Source: Massilia sp. CF038
GTDB lineage: Bacteria > Pseudomonadota > Gammaproteobacteria > Burkholderiales > Burkholderiaceae_D
DNA: 64,000 nucleotides
Reading direction: 5' to 3'
Assembly (NCBI RefSeq): GCF_900129765.1
Contig: NZ_FQWU01000001.1
Coordinates: 1,426,001 to 1,490,000, forward strand
The position numbers and the translations under genes are program-made. Positions 57,501-64,000 of the stretch are shown piece after piece; positions within the stretch are counted from its first letter, which is position 1; each line of letters starts with the position of its first letter. The notes beneath the pieces were generated by a model. That model ran no database searches. It was not told the DNA's origin and worked only from the letters and a program-made list of their open reading frames with translations.

Positions 57501-58855
57501 TCGAGCAGGGCTTCGGGGGAGGCCGGCAGTTCGCCGACCGTGTAGCCAGCCGCCTTCATCGCATGCAGCATGTCGAACAGCGTGGCTGGCACGTCCAGAT
57601 TGTCGGCGCCAATGTTCTGGCGGCCGGGCGGGTGGTTGTAGTAGATGACGGCCACGCGCTTGTCCGCATTGGCCTTGGCGCGCAATGCCAGCCAGCGCTG
57701 CACGCGCGCGGACAGGCGTGCCACTTCCGCATCCAGCGTGACCGGCAGGCGGTTCTCGATCCCCGTCTGGCGATCCGCTCTGGCCGCGCCGAGCGCGGCG
57801 ACCACGATGGGTTGCCCGATGCCTTGCAGTTCCGGCAGCGCGACCCGGTACTGCACCGAATCGGGTGGCAAGCCGTCGGGCGACAGGCGCCACTGGGTGG
57901 CACTGCGCTCGCTCAGGCGGATCGCCTTGAAGACAGGTACATCGAGCTGCTTGAAGGCGTCGGTCACGGCCTCTCGCCCTTCCGCCGCGCCCACCACAAA
58001 GTCCTGCAGGATCACCAGCGCCGCCGTTTTGGCTGGCGCAATCAGCGCTGGCAAGCGTTCCAGCGCCTGGCGCGACGCGCCGCCCCAGCGCGTGAGCACC
58101 TGCACGCAGGGCTGGCCGCGCTGCTCGATGGCGCGGCAAATGTCCGCTGGTGCTGTGCCGTCCATGTTGGCCAGGTCCAGCACCACCACGGTGGGGACGG
58201 CCTTCAGGCCCAGTTGCGCCGCATTGCCCCAGGCGGCATCGTCGCTCAATTCCTTCTGGCCCACGCGCAGGCGCAAGGTAGCTTCCGGCTGCACCGGTGC
58301 CATGGGCTGGCGCGGATCGAGCCGGTGCGCCAGCAAAGCCTGGGTATTGTCGACACCACCAGCTTGCCAGATGCGGCGCGCCGCAAGCCAGTGGCTGGCC
58401 GTCGGCCGGGCCTGGGCGGCGCGCAGGGCATCTTCCGAAGGCTGTTCGGCAGCCAGCTGGCGCAGCGTTTCGGCCGGGAAGTCCTCCAGGCTGCCATCGG
58501 CATCGCGGCTCATCAGGTTCAGGCTCGCTTCCCCATTCATGGCCAGGATGGGCGTCTGCCGGCGCGCGTGCCGCGCGAGCGCATCTTTCAGCTTGCGCGC
58601 CGGGTCGCCAAACACCGAGACTGCCAGCACGCTGTCGGCCTGACCGATCCACTGGCCCAGCTGGCGGTCGCTGGCAGCCATCAACTGTGCCGGCGTGCGC
58701 AGAACGATGCGGTCGCCCGGATGGCTGGCCAGATGCCGGTGCGCCGCTTCGATCGTGACCGGGGCCGCGCGTTCGGTCACCACCCCAAACAGGGTGGCGG
58801 CGTGTATCTGCGGCAGGCTGACCGTCAGCAGGCAGGCCAGGAGTACGCGCTTCAA
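54527..58855 (-). CDS. Periplasmic membrane-anchored CobN/BchH-like chelatase
   Basis: A 1442-residue member of the CobN/magnesium chelatase H family. VIYYNHPPGRQNIGADNLDV, VHVGRHSTYEFLPGKAVGLS, and AKRRGLAVIVDHLTPPL are family-core segments. Cytosolic CobN lacks secretion signals, whereas this protein starts with a signal peptide (MKRVLLACLLTVSLPQIHA, about 1-19) and ends with a Pro/Gln/Ala-rich linker and one helix (about 1406-1425), so the bulk is probably periplasmic. The start is a TTG overlapping the receptor stop (TTGA). No cobS, cobT, bchD or bchI partner is near. HmuS of Bacteroidota, a similar CobN homologue reported to remove iron from haem, is the closest parallel. Its substrate here may be a corrinoid given the upstream riboswitch. 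Confidence 0.92.
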   Translation of the reverse strand: MKRVLLACLLTVSLPQIHAATLFGVVTERAAPVTIEAAHRHLASHPGDRIVLRTPAQLMAASDRQLGQWIGQADSVLAVSVFGDPARKLKDALARHARRQTPILAMNGEASLNLMSRDADGSLEDFPAETLRQLAAEQPSEDALRAAQARPTASHWLAARRIWQAGGVDNTQALLAHRLDPRQPMAPVQPEATLRLRVGQKELSDDAAWGNAAQLGLKAVPTVVVLDLANMDGTAPADICRAIEQRGQPCVQVLTRWGGASRQALERLPALIAPAKTAALVILQDFVVGAAEGREAVTDAFKQLDVPVFKAIRLSERSATQWRLSPDGLPPDSVQYRVALPELQGIGQPIVVAALGAARADRQTGIENRLPVTLDAEVARLSARVQRWLALRAKANADKRVAVIYYNHPPGRQNIGADNLDVPATLFDMLHAMKAAGYTVGELPASPEALLDRIMAHGVNLPEDRAALRELSGSVNSVSAADYARWFATLAPRIQGEMTSGPLGRLHAEVLEAEAANERAVGRKRANAILKELHHLVEGAAHPRRLEAIADLRALEAGYQACLADQPTRRCATLGATKDRITGYGIEGLKGWGPAPGKIMVDSGKLLVPGLVFGNVFIGPQPPRGWEVDEELLHANTSVTPPHQYLAYYHWLRDRFKADAMVHVGRHSTYEFLPGKAVGLSADDYPSLIAADLPGVYPYIVDGVGEGTQAKRRGLAVIVDHLTPPLATTPLYDQLLTLRQAVESFESASSESLKAQAAQGMREQVVALNLKAELEASMADVLEVRGIGFEAADDDLLAHEVGHYLTKLQEKFMPFGLHIFGRPWNQASLDLMLGSMKKGGIDDPAVSRKLADSPRLEMLGLLAGLDGRYVAPGKGNDPLRSPDALPTGRNFHAVDGDILPTRLGYGLGEKMALKAAARDKSGQGSEGIILWASDAVRDEGVMVAFALSLMGAEPVWNARGIVTDVRLKPGAVRRDVLVTTSGLFRDLYPNLINLIDRAGRLSLAASANTLTAQHPELKDALSAALAPVPTAAWGSEAPADNRVAREWLVRQRALQDGGMASVDAGRAAAQRIFGDAPGAYGTGVNRLTERSGAWRERDEIGRAYRNRMGHAYGLDESGEANHAAFDSALDGIARTYHGRASNLYGLLDNNDAFDYLGGLSLAIEGRTGHPPEALILQHAEPGRADVEPLTTALLGELRGRFLNPAWLKPLMGHGYAGARTMGQEFLENLWGWQVTRPDLVKNWAWDEVKAVYFDDSQQLGLPQFLGKDHNAHVKAHMLAIFMVAAEKGYWKTDAATIKKMGGELAQLVARNGLPGSGHAAPDHPMWQWLAPQLEAADARALGVTLAKARGETLPADSAAAGQRQQPAGQRPAASEHSPAAPGGAAAAPAPRYYELTETAVAPVDVVSRTVTILSLLAASLALFALGLWRGQHVPQFQKQEFS

Positions 58856-60924
58856 AACGCAACTCTCAGGTTCACACGCAAGGTACGCGGTTCGAGCGGA
58901 TGGATCAGGCGGCCGTCAATACCGCCGTTGCACTCGCCATTGGCCTGTTCGTTACGGGTACAGGCGCCACCCCAGTATTCGATGTCGTTGGCCTTGCGGT
59001 CGAACAGGTTCAGGATGTCGGCGCTGAACTGCACTCTGGGCGCGATTCGATAGCCCAGCTTCAGGTTGGCCGTGTAGAAGGGGGACGACTTGTGTGCGCC
59101 GGTTTCTTCCAGCGCATAAGCGCCCAGGTAGCGCATACGCAGCCCGCCGAACCAGGGACCGCCATAATCGACCCCGATGCCCAGCGATGCCGTCAGCGGG
59201 ATCGCATTCGGAATGTCGGTGCCGCCACCCTCGACTGCTTGTTTGAAGCGGGCCTGCGACCAGGCGATGTCGCCATCGATGATCAGCCAGGCGTTCGGAG
59301 CGTAGTAGTTGGACCATTCGATGCCGTGGCGCGTTGATGCACCGCGCGCCTCGGTCACGCCCTCGTCACCCACGAACACCAGCTCGGAACCCAAGTCCAT
59401 GTGCCACACCGACAAGCTGCTGCTCCATCCTGGCAGCACGGTGGTGCGCAAGCCCGCTTCGGCGCCACGCGCCTTGGAGAACAAGCCCAGTTTTTCAGTG
59501 CTGCTGCCGTCGGCCGGGTTCATGACGGAGGTGGCGCCGCGCACGTCGTTGCTATGGAAACCCGTGCCCCAGTTGGCATACAGCTCGGTTCTGGCCTGTG
59601 GTCCGAAGGGGCCAAACACCACGCCCAGCTTGGGGCTGGCCTGACCGGCATGGACGCTGCCGCCATTGGTGAGATTGAATTGGCCAGCGGCTGCCGTCAC
59701 ATCGGCATGGATGCGGTCATAGCGCAGGCCCGCGGTGGTGCGCAGCCATGGACGCCACTGGGTGCGCGCCTGGATGAACAGGCCGGCTGCGGTGTCCGTG
59801 ATGCGGTCCTGGCGCACGGTGTTGGTGCGAACGCGTGCCACAGTGTCGTACAGGCCGACGCTGTCAATCCGGTCCTGGCGCAATTGCAGGCCAAGCGTCA
59901 GTTCGGTGTCGTCCAGGTACCAGGCCTGGCTGACCTGTCCGCCCCAGGTAAGGCGCTGGTCTTCCTGTTCGTGCTGGTCGCCCTGCGGCCCGTTCATGAA
60001 GCCCGATGGCGCCGAGAACAGGTTCAGACCGTAGTCAATAACGTAGGCGCTGGCCTTGCTGGCACCGAGCGCGTTCGAGCGTTCCCACTCGCCGGACAGG
60101 CTGTAGCGATGAGTCACGCCACCATCGTGGCCGGACAAGGCACCGAAGCGGCCAATCTCGCCCCGCTCGATGGCGCGTTCGGGCACGTGTTCGGTCGCAT
60201 CCCACTCGGACTTGTACGCCAGGGCGCTGATCGCATAGCCGTTGTGCGCGGTGCCGCTCGACAGGCGCAGCACGGCATTGGTCTTGCGCAGGTGCTCGGG
60301 CTGGTCCCATGGCCCATTGTTGCGGGCCGCTTCGAATGCCCCCAGCAGCTGCATGCCGTCGATGCTGCCGCTGCCAGCAGCGAGCACGCGTCGAAAGCCA
60401 TGCGGTCCGGCCGTCAGGTCGGCAAACGGTGCCGGCAACTGGCGCTGGTAATCGATCCGCGCCGACCCGGTGGTGGTGAAGTCCCCGTCATCGGCCGCGT
60501 ACACGCCTTTTCGATACCTGACGTTTGCCACCAGTTCGGGAATCAGGAAGTTCAGATCCATGTAGCCCTGGCCGTGACCGTGGCTTGCCACATTGACCGG
60601 CATGCCCATTAAGCTGGTAGCAAAGTCGCTGCCATGATCAAGGTTGAAACCGCGCAGGAAGTACTGATTGGCCTTGCCGTCGCCCGAGTGCTGGGTGACG
60701 ATCATGCCGGGCACGGCCTCCATCACTTCGGAGGCGCGCAGCAAGGGACGGGTGGCCAGCTGTTTCGCCGTGATGGCGCCTTCGGTGGCCGAGTCGGCAG
60801 TGCCGACCATGCCGGCGCGCGCGCCGGTGACGACCACTTCCTGCATGACAGGTACGCCAGTGGCGAAGGCATAGGCCGATACGGCCCAAAGGGAGGCGGG
60901 CAGCCAGTATTGAAGCACTTGCAT
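58852..60924 (-). CDS. TonB-dependent receptor under B12 riboswitch control
   Basis: A 690-residue outer membrane receptor: signal peptide (about 1-21), TonB-box-like EVVVTGARAG, plug domain (ATRPLLRASEVMEAVPGMIV, HSGDGKANQYFLRGFNLDHG) and a beta-barrel ending in LRVNLRVAF with a terminal Phe. The barrel shares features with receptors next to CobN-like genes and is not obviously a copy of E. coli BtuB. The leader carries a cobalamin riboswitch, so a corrinoid is the likely cargo. It is the first gene of a five-part unit and overlaps the chelatase start by four bases. Confidence 0.92.
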   Translation of the reverse strand: MQVLQYWLPASLWAVSAYAFATGVPVMQEVVVTGARAGMVGTADSATEGAITAKQLATRPLLRASEVMEAVPGMIVTQHSGDGKANQYFLRGFNLDHGSDFATSLMGMPVNVASHGHGQGYMDLNFLIPELVANVRYRKGVYAADDGDFTTTGSARIDYQRQLPAPFADLTAGPHGFRRVLAAGSGSIDGMQLLGAFEAARNNGPWDQPEHLRKTNAVLRLSSGTAHNGYAISALAYKSEWDATEHVPERAIERGEIGRFGALSGHDGGVTHRYSLSGEWERSNALGASKASAYVIDYGLNLFSAPSGFMNGPQGDQHEQEDQRLTWGGQVSQAWYLDDTELTLGLQLRQDRIDSVGLYDTVARVRTNTVRQDRITDTAAGLFIQARTQWRPWLRTTAGLRYDRIHADVTAAAGQFNLTNGGSVHAGQASPKLGVVFGPFGPQARTELYANWGTGFHSNDVRGATSVMNPADGSSTEKLGLFSKARGAEAGLRTTVLPGWSSSLSVWHMDLGSELVFVGDEGVTEARGASTRHGIEWSNYYAPNAWLIIDGDIAWSQARFKQAVEGGGTDIPNAIPLTASLGIGVDYGGPWFGGLRMRYLGAYALEETGAHKSSPFYTANLKLGYRIAPRVQFSADILNLFDRKANDIEYWGGACTRNEQANGECNGGIDGRLIHPLEPRTLRVNLRVAF

Positions 60925-61033
60925 TCGATCTTCTTCACGATGACGCCGTCACCGCATGCAAATCGAACGTGGGCAAGCGTGGCGCGCACAAGCGCCAGGC
61001 GAAGCCTCAGTCAACGGACAAGGAAGTAACGGC

Positions 61034-61063
61034 AAAAACAGACAAAACCGATCCCCGGGTTTT
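61034..61063 (-). terminator. Possible riboswitch-controlled terminator
   Basis: On the minus strand AAAACC-N8-GGTTTT is followed by GTCTGTTTTT. The stem is short (six base pairs, A/T-rich) but lies just downstream of the aptamer and 110 bases before the receptor start, where an expression platform is expected. The region 60925-61033 is otherwise an untranslated leader. Confidence 0.4.
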
Positions 61064-61074
61064 GCACTATCAAG

Positions 61075-61270
61075 CGTGAAGGCCGGTCTTCTGGCTTGCC
61101 TTCATCCTCTTTTGTCCTTGCCTTCCCGTGCGCTGCACAGTGGCGTATGAACAAAATCGTCAGGCATACAGCAGCGGGGGCTGCGCCGGACTGGCAGGAG
61201 ATGGAGATCTCCTGCGGCACCGGCTTCCCGTTTCACCCTCCAGCCGACAAGCGGGAGGGCACCATTCACG
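61075..61270 (-). ncRNA. Cobalamin (B12) riboswitch aptamer
   Basis: Read on the minus strand, the region contains the hallmark pieces in order: TGGTGCC (start of the aptamer core), GGGTGAAACGGGAAGCCGGT, GCGCAGCCCCCGCTGCTGTA, and the B12 box AGCCAGAAGACCGGCC at 61096-61081. The outer stem P1 pairs CGTGAA (61270-61265) with TTCACG (61080-61075) exactly. This class binds adenosyl- or methylcobalamin and usually represses downstream uptake genes. It stands 150 bases before the TonB-dependent receptor and should control the whole receptor-chelatase-channel unit. Confidence 0.95.
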
Positions 61271-61315
61271 TAGTGGCGGGATTCTACCGTGAATGGCGGA
61301 CGGGATCAATCGGGC

Positions 61316-62284
61316 TTAACGCAGCTGGGTGTAATTGACCGGCACCCATTCGTAGCCTTTGCCGGCGCTGCGCAGGTGGCCCATGCCCGGGAACGAAATA
61401 TGCGACGCGCCAATCATCGTGCCTTCCTTGGCTGCCTGGGCAAACACCTTGGCACGTGCTGCCGATGCGGCTTTGGCGTCACTGTCGAACTGGATCGTCA
61501 CGCCCGGCTTGCCCATCTGGACGGCCGGAACGTGAATCAGATCGCCGATCAGCAGCAGCGTTTTGCCTTCGCTGGTCACGGTATAGGCGGTGTGGCCTGG
61601 CGTGTGGCCATAGCTTGGGGTGGCCACAATGCCGGGTACCAGTTCAGTCTTGCCGTCGAATGGCTTGAACTTGTCGCCGCTCTGGTAAGGCTTGATGGCG
61701 CCCATCGCACCCTGGAAGAAGCCCTTCGATGCGGCTGGCGCAGCGTCCAGATTGGCCTGGCTGAGCCAGAAGTCGGCGTCACGCTTGTCGGCGCGGACCA
61801 CGGCGTTGGGGAAGGCCGCCGCAGCGCCCTGGGCCAGGCCACCTACATGGTCCGGGTGCATGTGGGTGATGTAGATCTCGTCGATTTGCGCCGCGTCGTA
61901 TCCGGAGGCCTTCAGGTTGGCCAGCAGCTTGCCCAGGGTCGGGCCAAACAGGCTGGCCGCACCGGTATCGACCAGCACCAGTTTGCTGCCGGTGTTGATC
62001 AGGAAGGTATTGACGGAGGTTTCCAGCGGCGCCTTGAGGAAGACCTTGGACAGTGCCTCGGTGGTCTTGGCTGGTTTTTCGGCCAGCAACTGGTCGACCG
62101 GCAGGTCGACCGTGCCATCGCTCAGGGCGGTCACTTCGAAGTTACCCAGCATGATGCGGTGGAAACCGGGGGCGTTGGTCTTGGCCAGTGGCGCCGCGGC
62201 GCTGGCCGGATGGCCGGCACTGATGGCGAATGCCGATGCGATCAGGCTTGCCTGCACGAGTTGCTTGAGTTTTGCTTGCGTCAT
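61316..62284 (-). CDS. Secreted metallo-beta-lactamase-fold hydrolase
   Basis: A 322-residue protein with signal peptide (about 1-31, ISAGHPASAAA) and an MBL fold: TFLINTGSKLVLVDTGAA, the metal motif THMHPDHVGGL (HxHxDH), PSYGHTPGHTAY and LLIGDLIHVPAVQ. It resembles periplasmic lactonase/MBL hydrolases of the type sometimes described as quorum-quenching lactonases, but substrate cannot be inferred. AAGGAAG lies five bases before ATG 62284. It is divergent from a LysR gene that likely controls it. Confidence 0.9.
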   Translation of the reverse strand: MTQAKLKQLVQASLIASAFAISAGHPASAAAPLAKTNAPGFHRIMLGNFEVTALSDGTVDLPVDQLLAEKPAKTTEALSKVFLKAPLETSVNTFLINTGSKLVLVDTGAASLFGPTLGKLLANLKASGYDAAQIDEIYITHMHPDHVGGLAQGAAAAFPNAVVRADKRDADFWLSQANLDAAPAASKGFFQGAMGAIKPYQSGDKFKPFDGKTELVPGIVATPSYGHTPGHTAYTVTSEGKTLLLIGDLIHVPAVQMGKPGVTIQFDSDAKAASAARAKVFAQAAKEGTMIGASHISFPGMGHLRSAGKGYEWVPVNYTQLR

Positions 62285-62377
62285 GTGTCTTCCTTTTTTG
62301 CCCTTGGGCTTGTTGTTCATGCAATCGATTGTATTTTCTTGCGCAAACCAGCACAATCTTTTTAATTACAAACTTGT

Positions 62378-62394
62378 TTTGCGTAAAACGCAAA
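62378..62394. promoter_or_regulatory. LysR-type operator (T-N11-A) between hydrolase and LysR genes
   Basis: TTTGCGT-AAA-ACGCAAA is a perfect 7-3-7 inverted repeat that satisfies T-N11-A (T80, A92 in 62380/62392). A related palindrome TTGCGCAA is at 62339-62346, 33 bases away. Both lie in the 122-base divergent gap, so a tetrameric LysR protein could bridge them. Confidence 0.65.
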
Positions 62395-62406
62395 GATGGA
62401 CGGACC

Positions 62407-63345
62407 ATGATCGACGCAATGAAGGTGTTTCTGGCGGCGGCGGAGGCGGGCAGTCTGTCCCAGGTCGCCCGTGAGCGCAGCGTGGCGGTTTCCTCCATCG
62501 CGCGCAAGATCGACGCACTGGAGCAGGAGCTGGGCGTCAAGCTGCTCAGCCGCAGTTCGCGCCAATTGCTGCTGACCGATGCCGGCGAAGCCTTTGTACC
62601 GCGTGCCCGCGCCATCGTGTCGGAGCTGAACGACGCGCGTCACGCCATCGCCGAAATGTCGGCCGATCCGCGCGGCCAGCTGACCGTCACGGCGCCAGCG
62701 GCATTTGGCCGGCGCCACGTTGTGCGCGCGGTCAGCAGCTTCCTGGCGCAGTATCCGGCCATTGAGATCGTGCTGCATTTGAGCGACCAGCTGCTTGACC
62801 TGAGCGCGCAACGGGTCGACGTGGCCATCCGCATGGGCGTGCTGCCCGACAGCGATCTGGTTGCCACGGAGCTGGCGCCGGTACAAAGGCTGGTCTGCGC
62901 CAGTCCGGCTTACCTTGCAAAGCATGGTCGCCCGCAGACCCTGCAGGACCTGCTGCAGCATAACTGCCTGACGCTGGCGTCGATGCCCATACCGGCAGGC
63001 TGGTGGACTTTTGCCGGCATCCATGGCGAGCTGCCGCTGCCCGTGAAGGGCAACCTGCGCACCGACGACACCGAGGCCATGCTGCGCGCGGCCCGCGAAG
63101 GGCTGGGCATCGTGCACCTGGCCACCTGGATGGTCAGCGACGACATTATCGCTGGCCGCCTGGTGCCGCTGTTCGAGCCGGCGCTGGCTTCCAGGGGCCC
63201 GCGCTTGCCTGCCATTCACGCGTTGCGCTTGCCGGGACGCTCACATGCGGCCAAGGCGCAGCTGTTCATCGCGCATCTGCGGCGCGAATTTGGAGAGCCG
63301 GCGTATTGGGACGTGGCGCTGCGTGCAATGCCACCCGCGGGCTAG
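62407..63345 (+). CDS. LysR-family transcriptional regulator
   Basis: A 312-residue regulator with HTH MIDAMKVFLAAAEAGSLSQV and ERSVAVSSIARKIDALEQEL, then a PBP2-like effector domain (GQLTVTAPAAFGRRHVVRAV, QRVDVAIRMGVLPDSDLVAT). It belongs to the CrgA-like group that often controls divergent metabolic genes. It starts 12 bases after an operator-like palindrome and is divergent from the MBL-fold hydrolase. Confidence 0.93.
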   Translation: MIDAMKVFLAAAEAGSLSQVARERSVAVSSIARKIDALEQELGVKLLSRSSRQLLLTDAGEAFVPRARAIVSELNDARHAIAEMSADPRGQLTVTAPAAFGRRHVVRAVSSFLAQYPAIEIVLHLSDQLLDLSAQRVDVAIRMGVLPDSDLVATELAPVQRLVCASPAYLAKHGRPQTLQDLLQHNCLTLASMPIPAGWWTFAGIHGELPLPVKGNLRTDDTEAMLRAAREGLGIVHLATWMVSDDIIAGRLVPLFEPALASRGPRLPAIHALRLPGRSHAAKAQLFIAHLRREFGEPAYWDVALRAMPPAG

Positions 63346-63354
63346 ATCCGTCCT

Positions 63355-64000
63355 TTAAAACGCGAAACAGCTACAGCCCAGTGCACCCCAGAATCCGCCG
63401 TGATTTGCCACCGGCACTGTGGACTTGCGCGCCACGTCGTGCGCATGCACATGCACCGCGCAAGCGCCCTGGCACTGGTGGGGCAGCGCTGTGGCAGTGC
63501 GCGGCGCACTGTGGCGCCAGTGGCCACTGACGTTCTTTACCGGAGACCATTCGGGCAGCACCGGCAAGGGTGGCGGCGCGTGCGGTGTGAATTCGGCCTG
63601 CGCATGGACCACTTTGCCGTCTACCACCGTCAGCACCGATTCGATGGCCTTGATATCGTCTTCGGGCACGCTGAAAAAGTCAGCCGACAGCACGGCCAGA
63701 TCGGCCAGCATGCCTTCCTGGATGCGGCCTTTTTTGCCCTGGTCGCTGGAGAACCACGCACTGCCACTGGTCCACAGCTCCAGCGCCGTGTCGCGTGACA
63801 GCTGCGCCGCGCTATCGTACAAGCGCAGGCCGCCCACAGTGCGGCCCGACACCATCCAGTACAGCGCGGTCCAGGGGTTGTAGCTTGCCACGCGGGTGGC
63901 ATCGGTCCCGGCACCGACCGGAATGCCGGCGCCCAGCATGCGCGCGATGGGCGGCGTGGCCTTGGCCGCTTCGGCGCCGTAACGTTCGACAAAGTACTCG
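63355..64000 (-). CDS. Amidohydrolase (YtcJ-like), C-terminal end (partial)
   Basis: Open from the window edge; about 214 codons are present, starting with EYFVERYGAEAAKATPP before the first internal ATG. GIPVGAGTDATRVASYNPW is the metal-site Asp segment of amidohydrolase_3 proteins, and QEGMLADLAVLSADFFSVPE the closing beta-domain. The C-terminal end is unusual: Cys/His-rich CQGACAVHVHAHDVA and GCSCFAF. Family members hydrolyse amides or related bonds; the substrate is unknown. Convergent with the LysR gene, nine bases apart. Confidence 0.87.
   Translation of the reverse strand, partial: EYFVERYGAEAAKATPPIARMLGAGIPVGAGTDATRVASYNPWTALYWMVSGRTVGGLRLYDSAAQLSRDTALELWTSGSAWFSSDQGKKGRIQEGMLADLAVLSADFFSVPEDDIKAIESVLTVVDGKVVHAQAEFTPHAPPPLPVLPEWSPVKNVSGHWRHSAPRTATALPHQCQGACAVHVHAHDVARKSTVPVANHGGFWGALGCSCFAF

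Noticed and set aside
54527-58855. Cobalt chelatase of cobalamin synthesis.
   Set aside because: No cobS, cobT or any other cob gene is present and the protein has export signals, so normal biosynthetic CobN is unlikely.

Overview
The window is high-GC, gene-dense bacterial chromosome. Several things point to a betaproteobacterium of the Oxalobacteraceae (Massilia/Duganella/Janthinobacterium type): a RegB/RegA redox pair joined to a cyo quinol oxidase operon, many LysR regulators divergent from their neighbours, a large set of two-component and cyclic-di-GMP genes, and dispersed GC-rich palindromes. This placement is inferred from gene content; no rRNA is present. I see no tRNA or rRNA gene, CRISPR array, insertion sequence or prophage.

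Layout. 1-2.4 kb: the end of a type I secretion adaptor (HlyD family), two small proteins and a secreted SMP-30-like beta-propeller protein. 2.5-9.1 kb, minus strand: cyoA-cyoB-cyoC-cyoD-SURF1-regB-regA, with overlapping or nearly touching genes, so a bo3-type quinol oxidase, an assembly factor and a quinone/redox-sensing two-component system probably share a transcript. 9.2-10.6 kb: an MFS transporter. 10.7-17.4 kb: an overlapping gene pair, an M48-like zinc peptidase and an 1826-residue protein combining a degenerate kinase domain, a COG1112/DUF4011-type helicase, a degenerate restriction-endonuclease-like domain and a WGR domain; this is a candidate defence or nucleic-acid-surveillance module. 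17.5-32.9 kb, minus strand: ten signalling genes in one direction (CheW, GGDEF/EAL, GGDEF, LuxR-type regulator, lone receiver, chemoreceptor, then four coupled histidine kinases), with no cheA.

33.1-38.0 kb: a quinone-oxidoreductase-like gene with an 18-bp palindrome before it, a LysR/carboxymuconolactone-decarboxylase pair, malonyl-CoA synthetase and another LysR gene. 38.1-40.9 kb: ilvD and aqpZ. 41.1-44.9 kb: a MerR-type regulator, an FAD oxidoreductase, an FMN reductase, an unrecognised protein and a DUF1993 protein. 45.0-53.7 kb: lipoproteins including an M66-like metalloprotease, a LysR/oxidoreductase pair, a secreted SGNH esterase with a carbohydrate-binding-like domain, a long AI-2E-family permease and a hemolysin III family protein.

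53.8-61.3 kb, minus strand: a clear cobalamin riboswitch, then a TonB-dependent receptor, a CobN-like chelatase with a signal peptide and C-terminal membrane anchor, an ExbB/TolQ-like channel and a DUF2149 (ExbD/TolR-like) protein, all joined by 4-base overlaps. The layout resembles the hmuRSTU order of Bacteroidota haem operons, but here it is under B12 control. I consider this the strongest candidate for an under-described system. 61.3-64 kb: a secreted metallo-beta-lactamase-fold hydrolase, its divergent LysR gene and the end of an amidohydrolase.

Three copies of an 80-90 bp palindrome (17.4, 24.5 and 40.9 kb) share arm sequences and show a compensatory base change, so they are a REP-like family. 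One lies inside the apparent 5' end of a histidine kinase gene.
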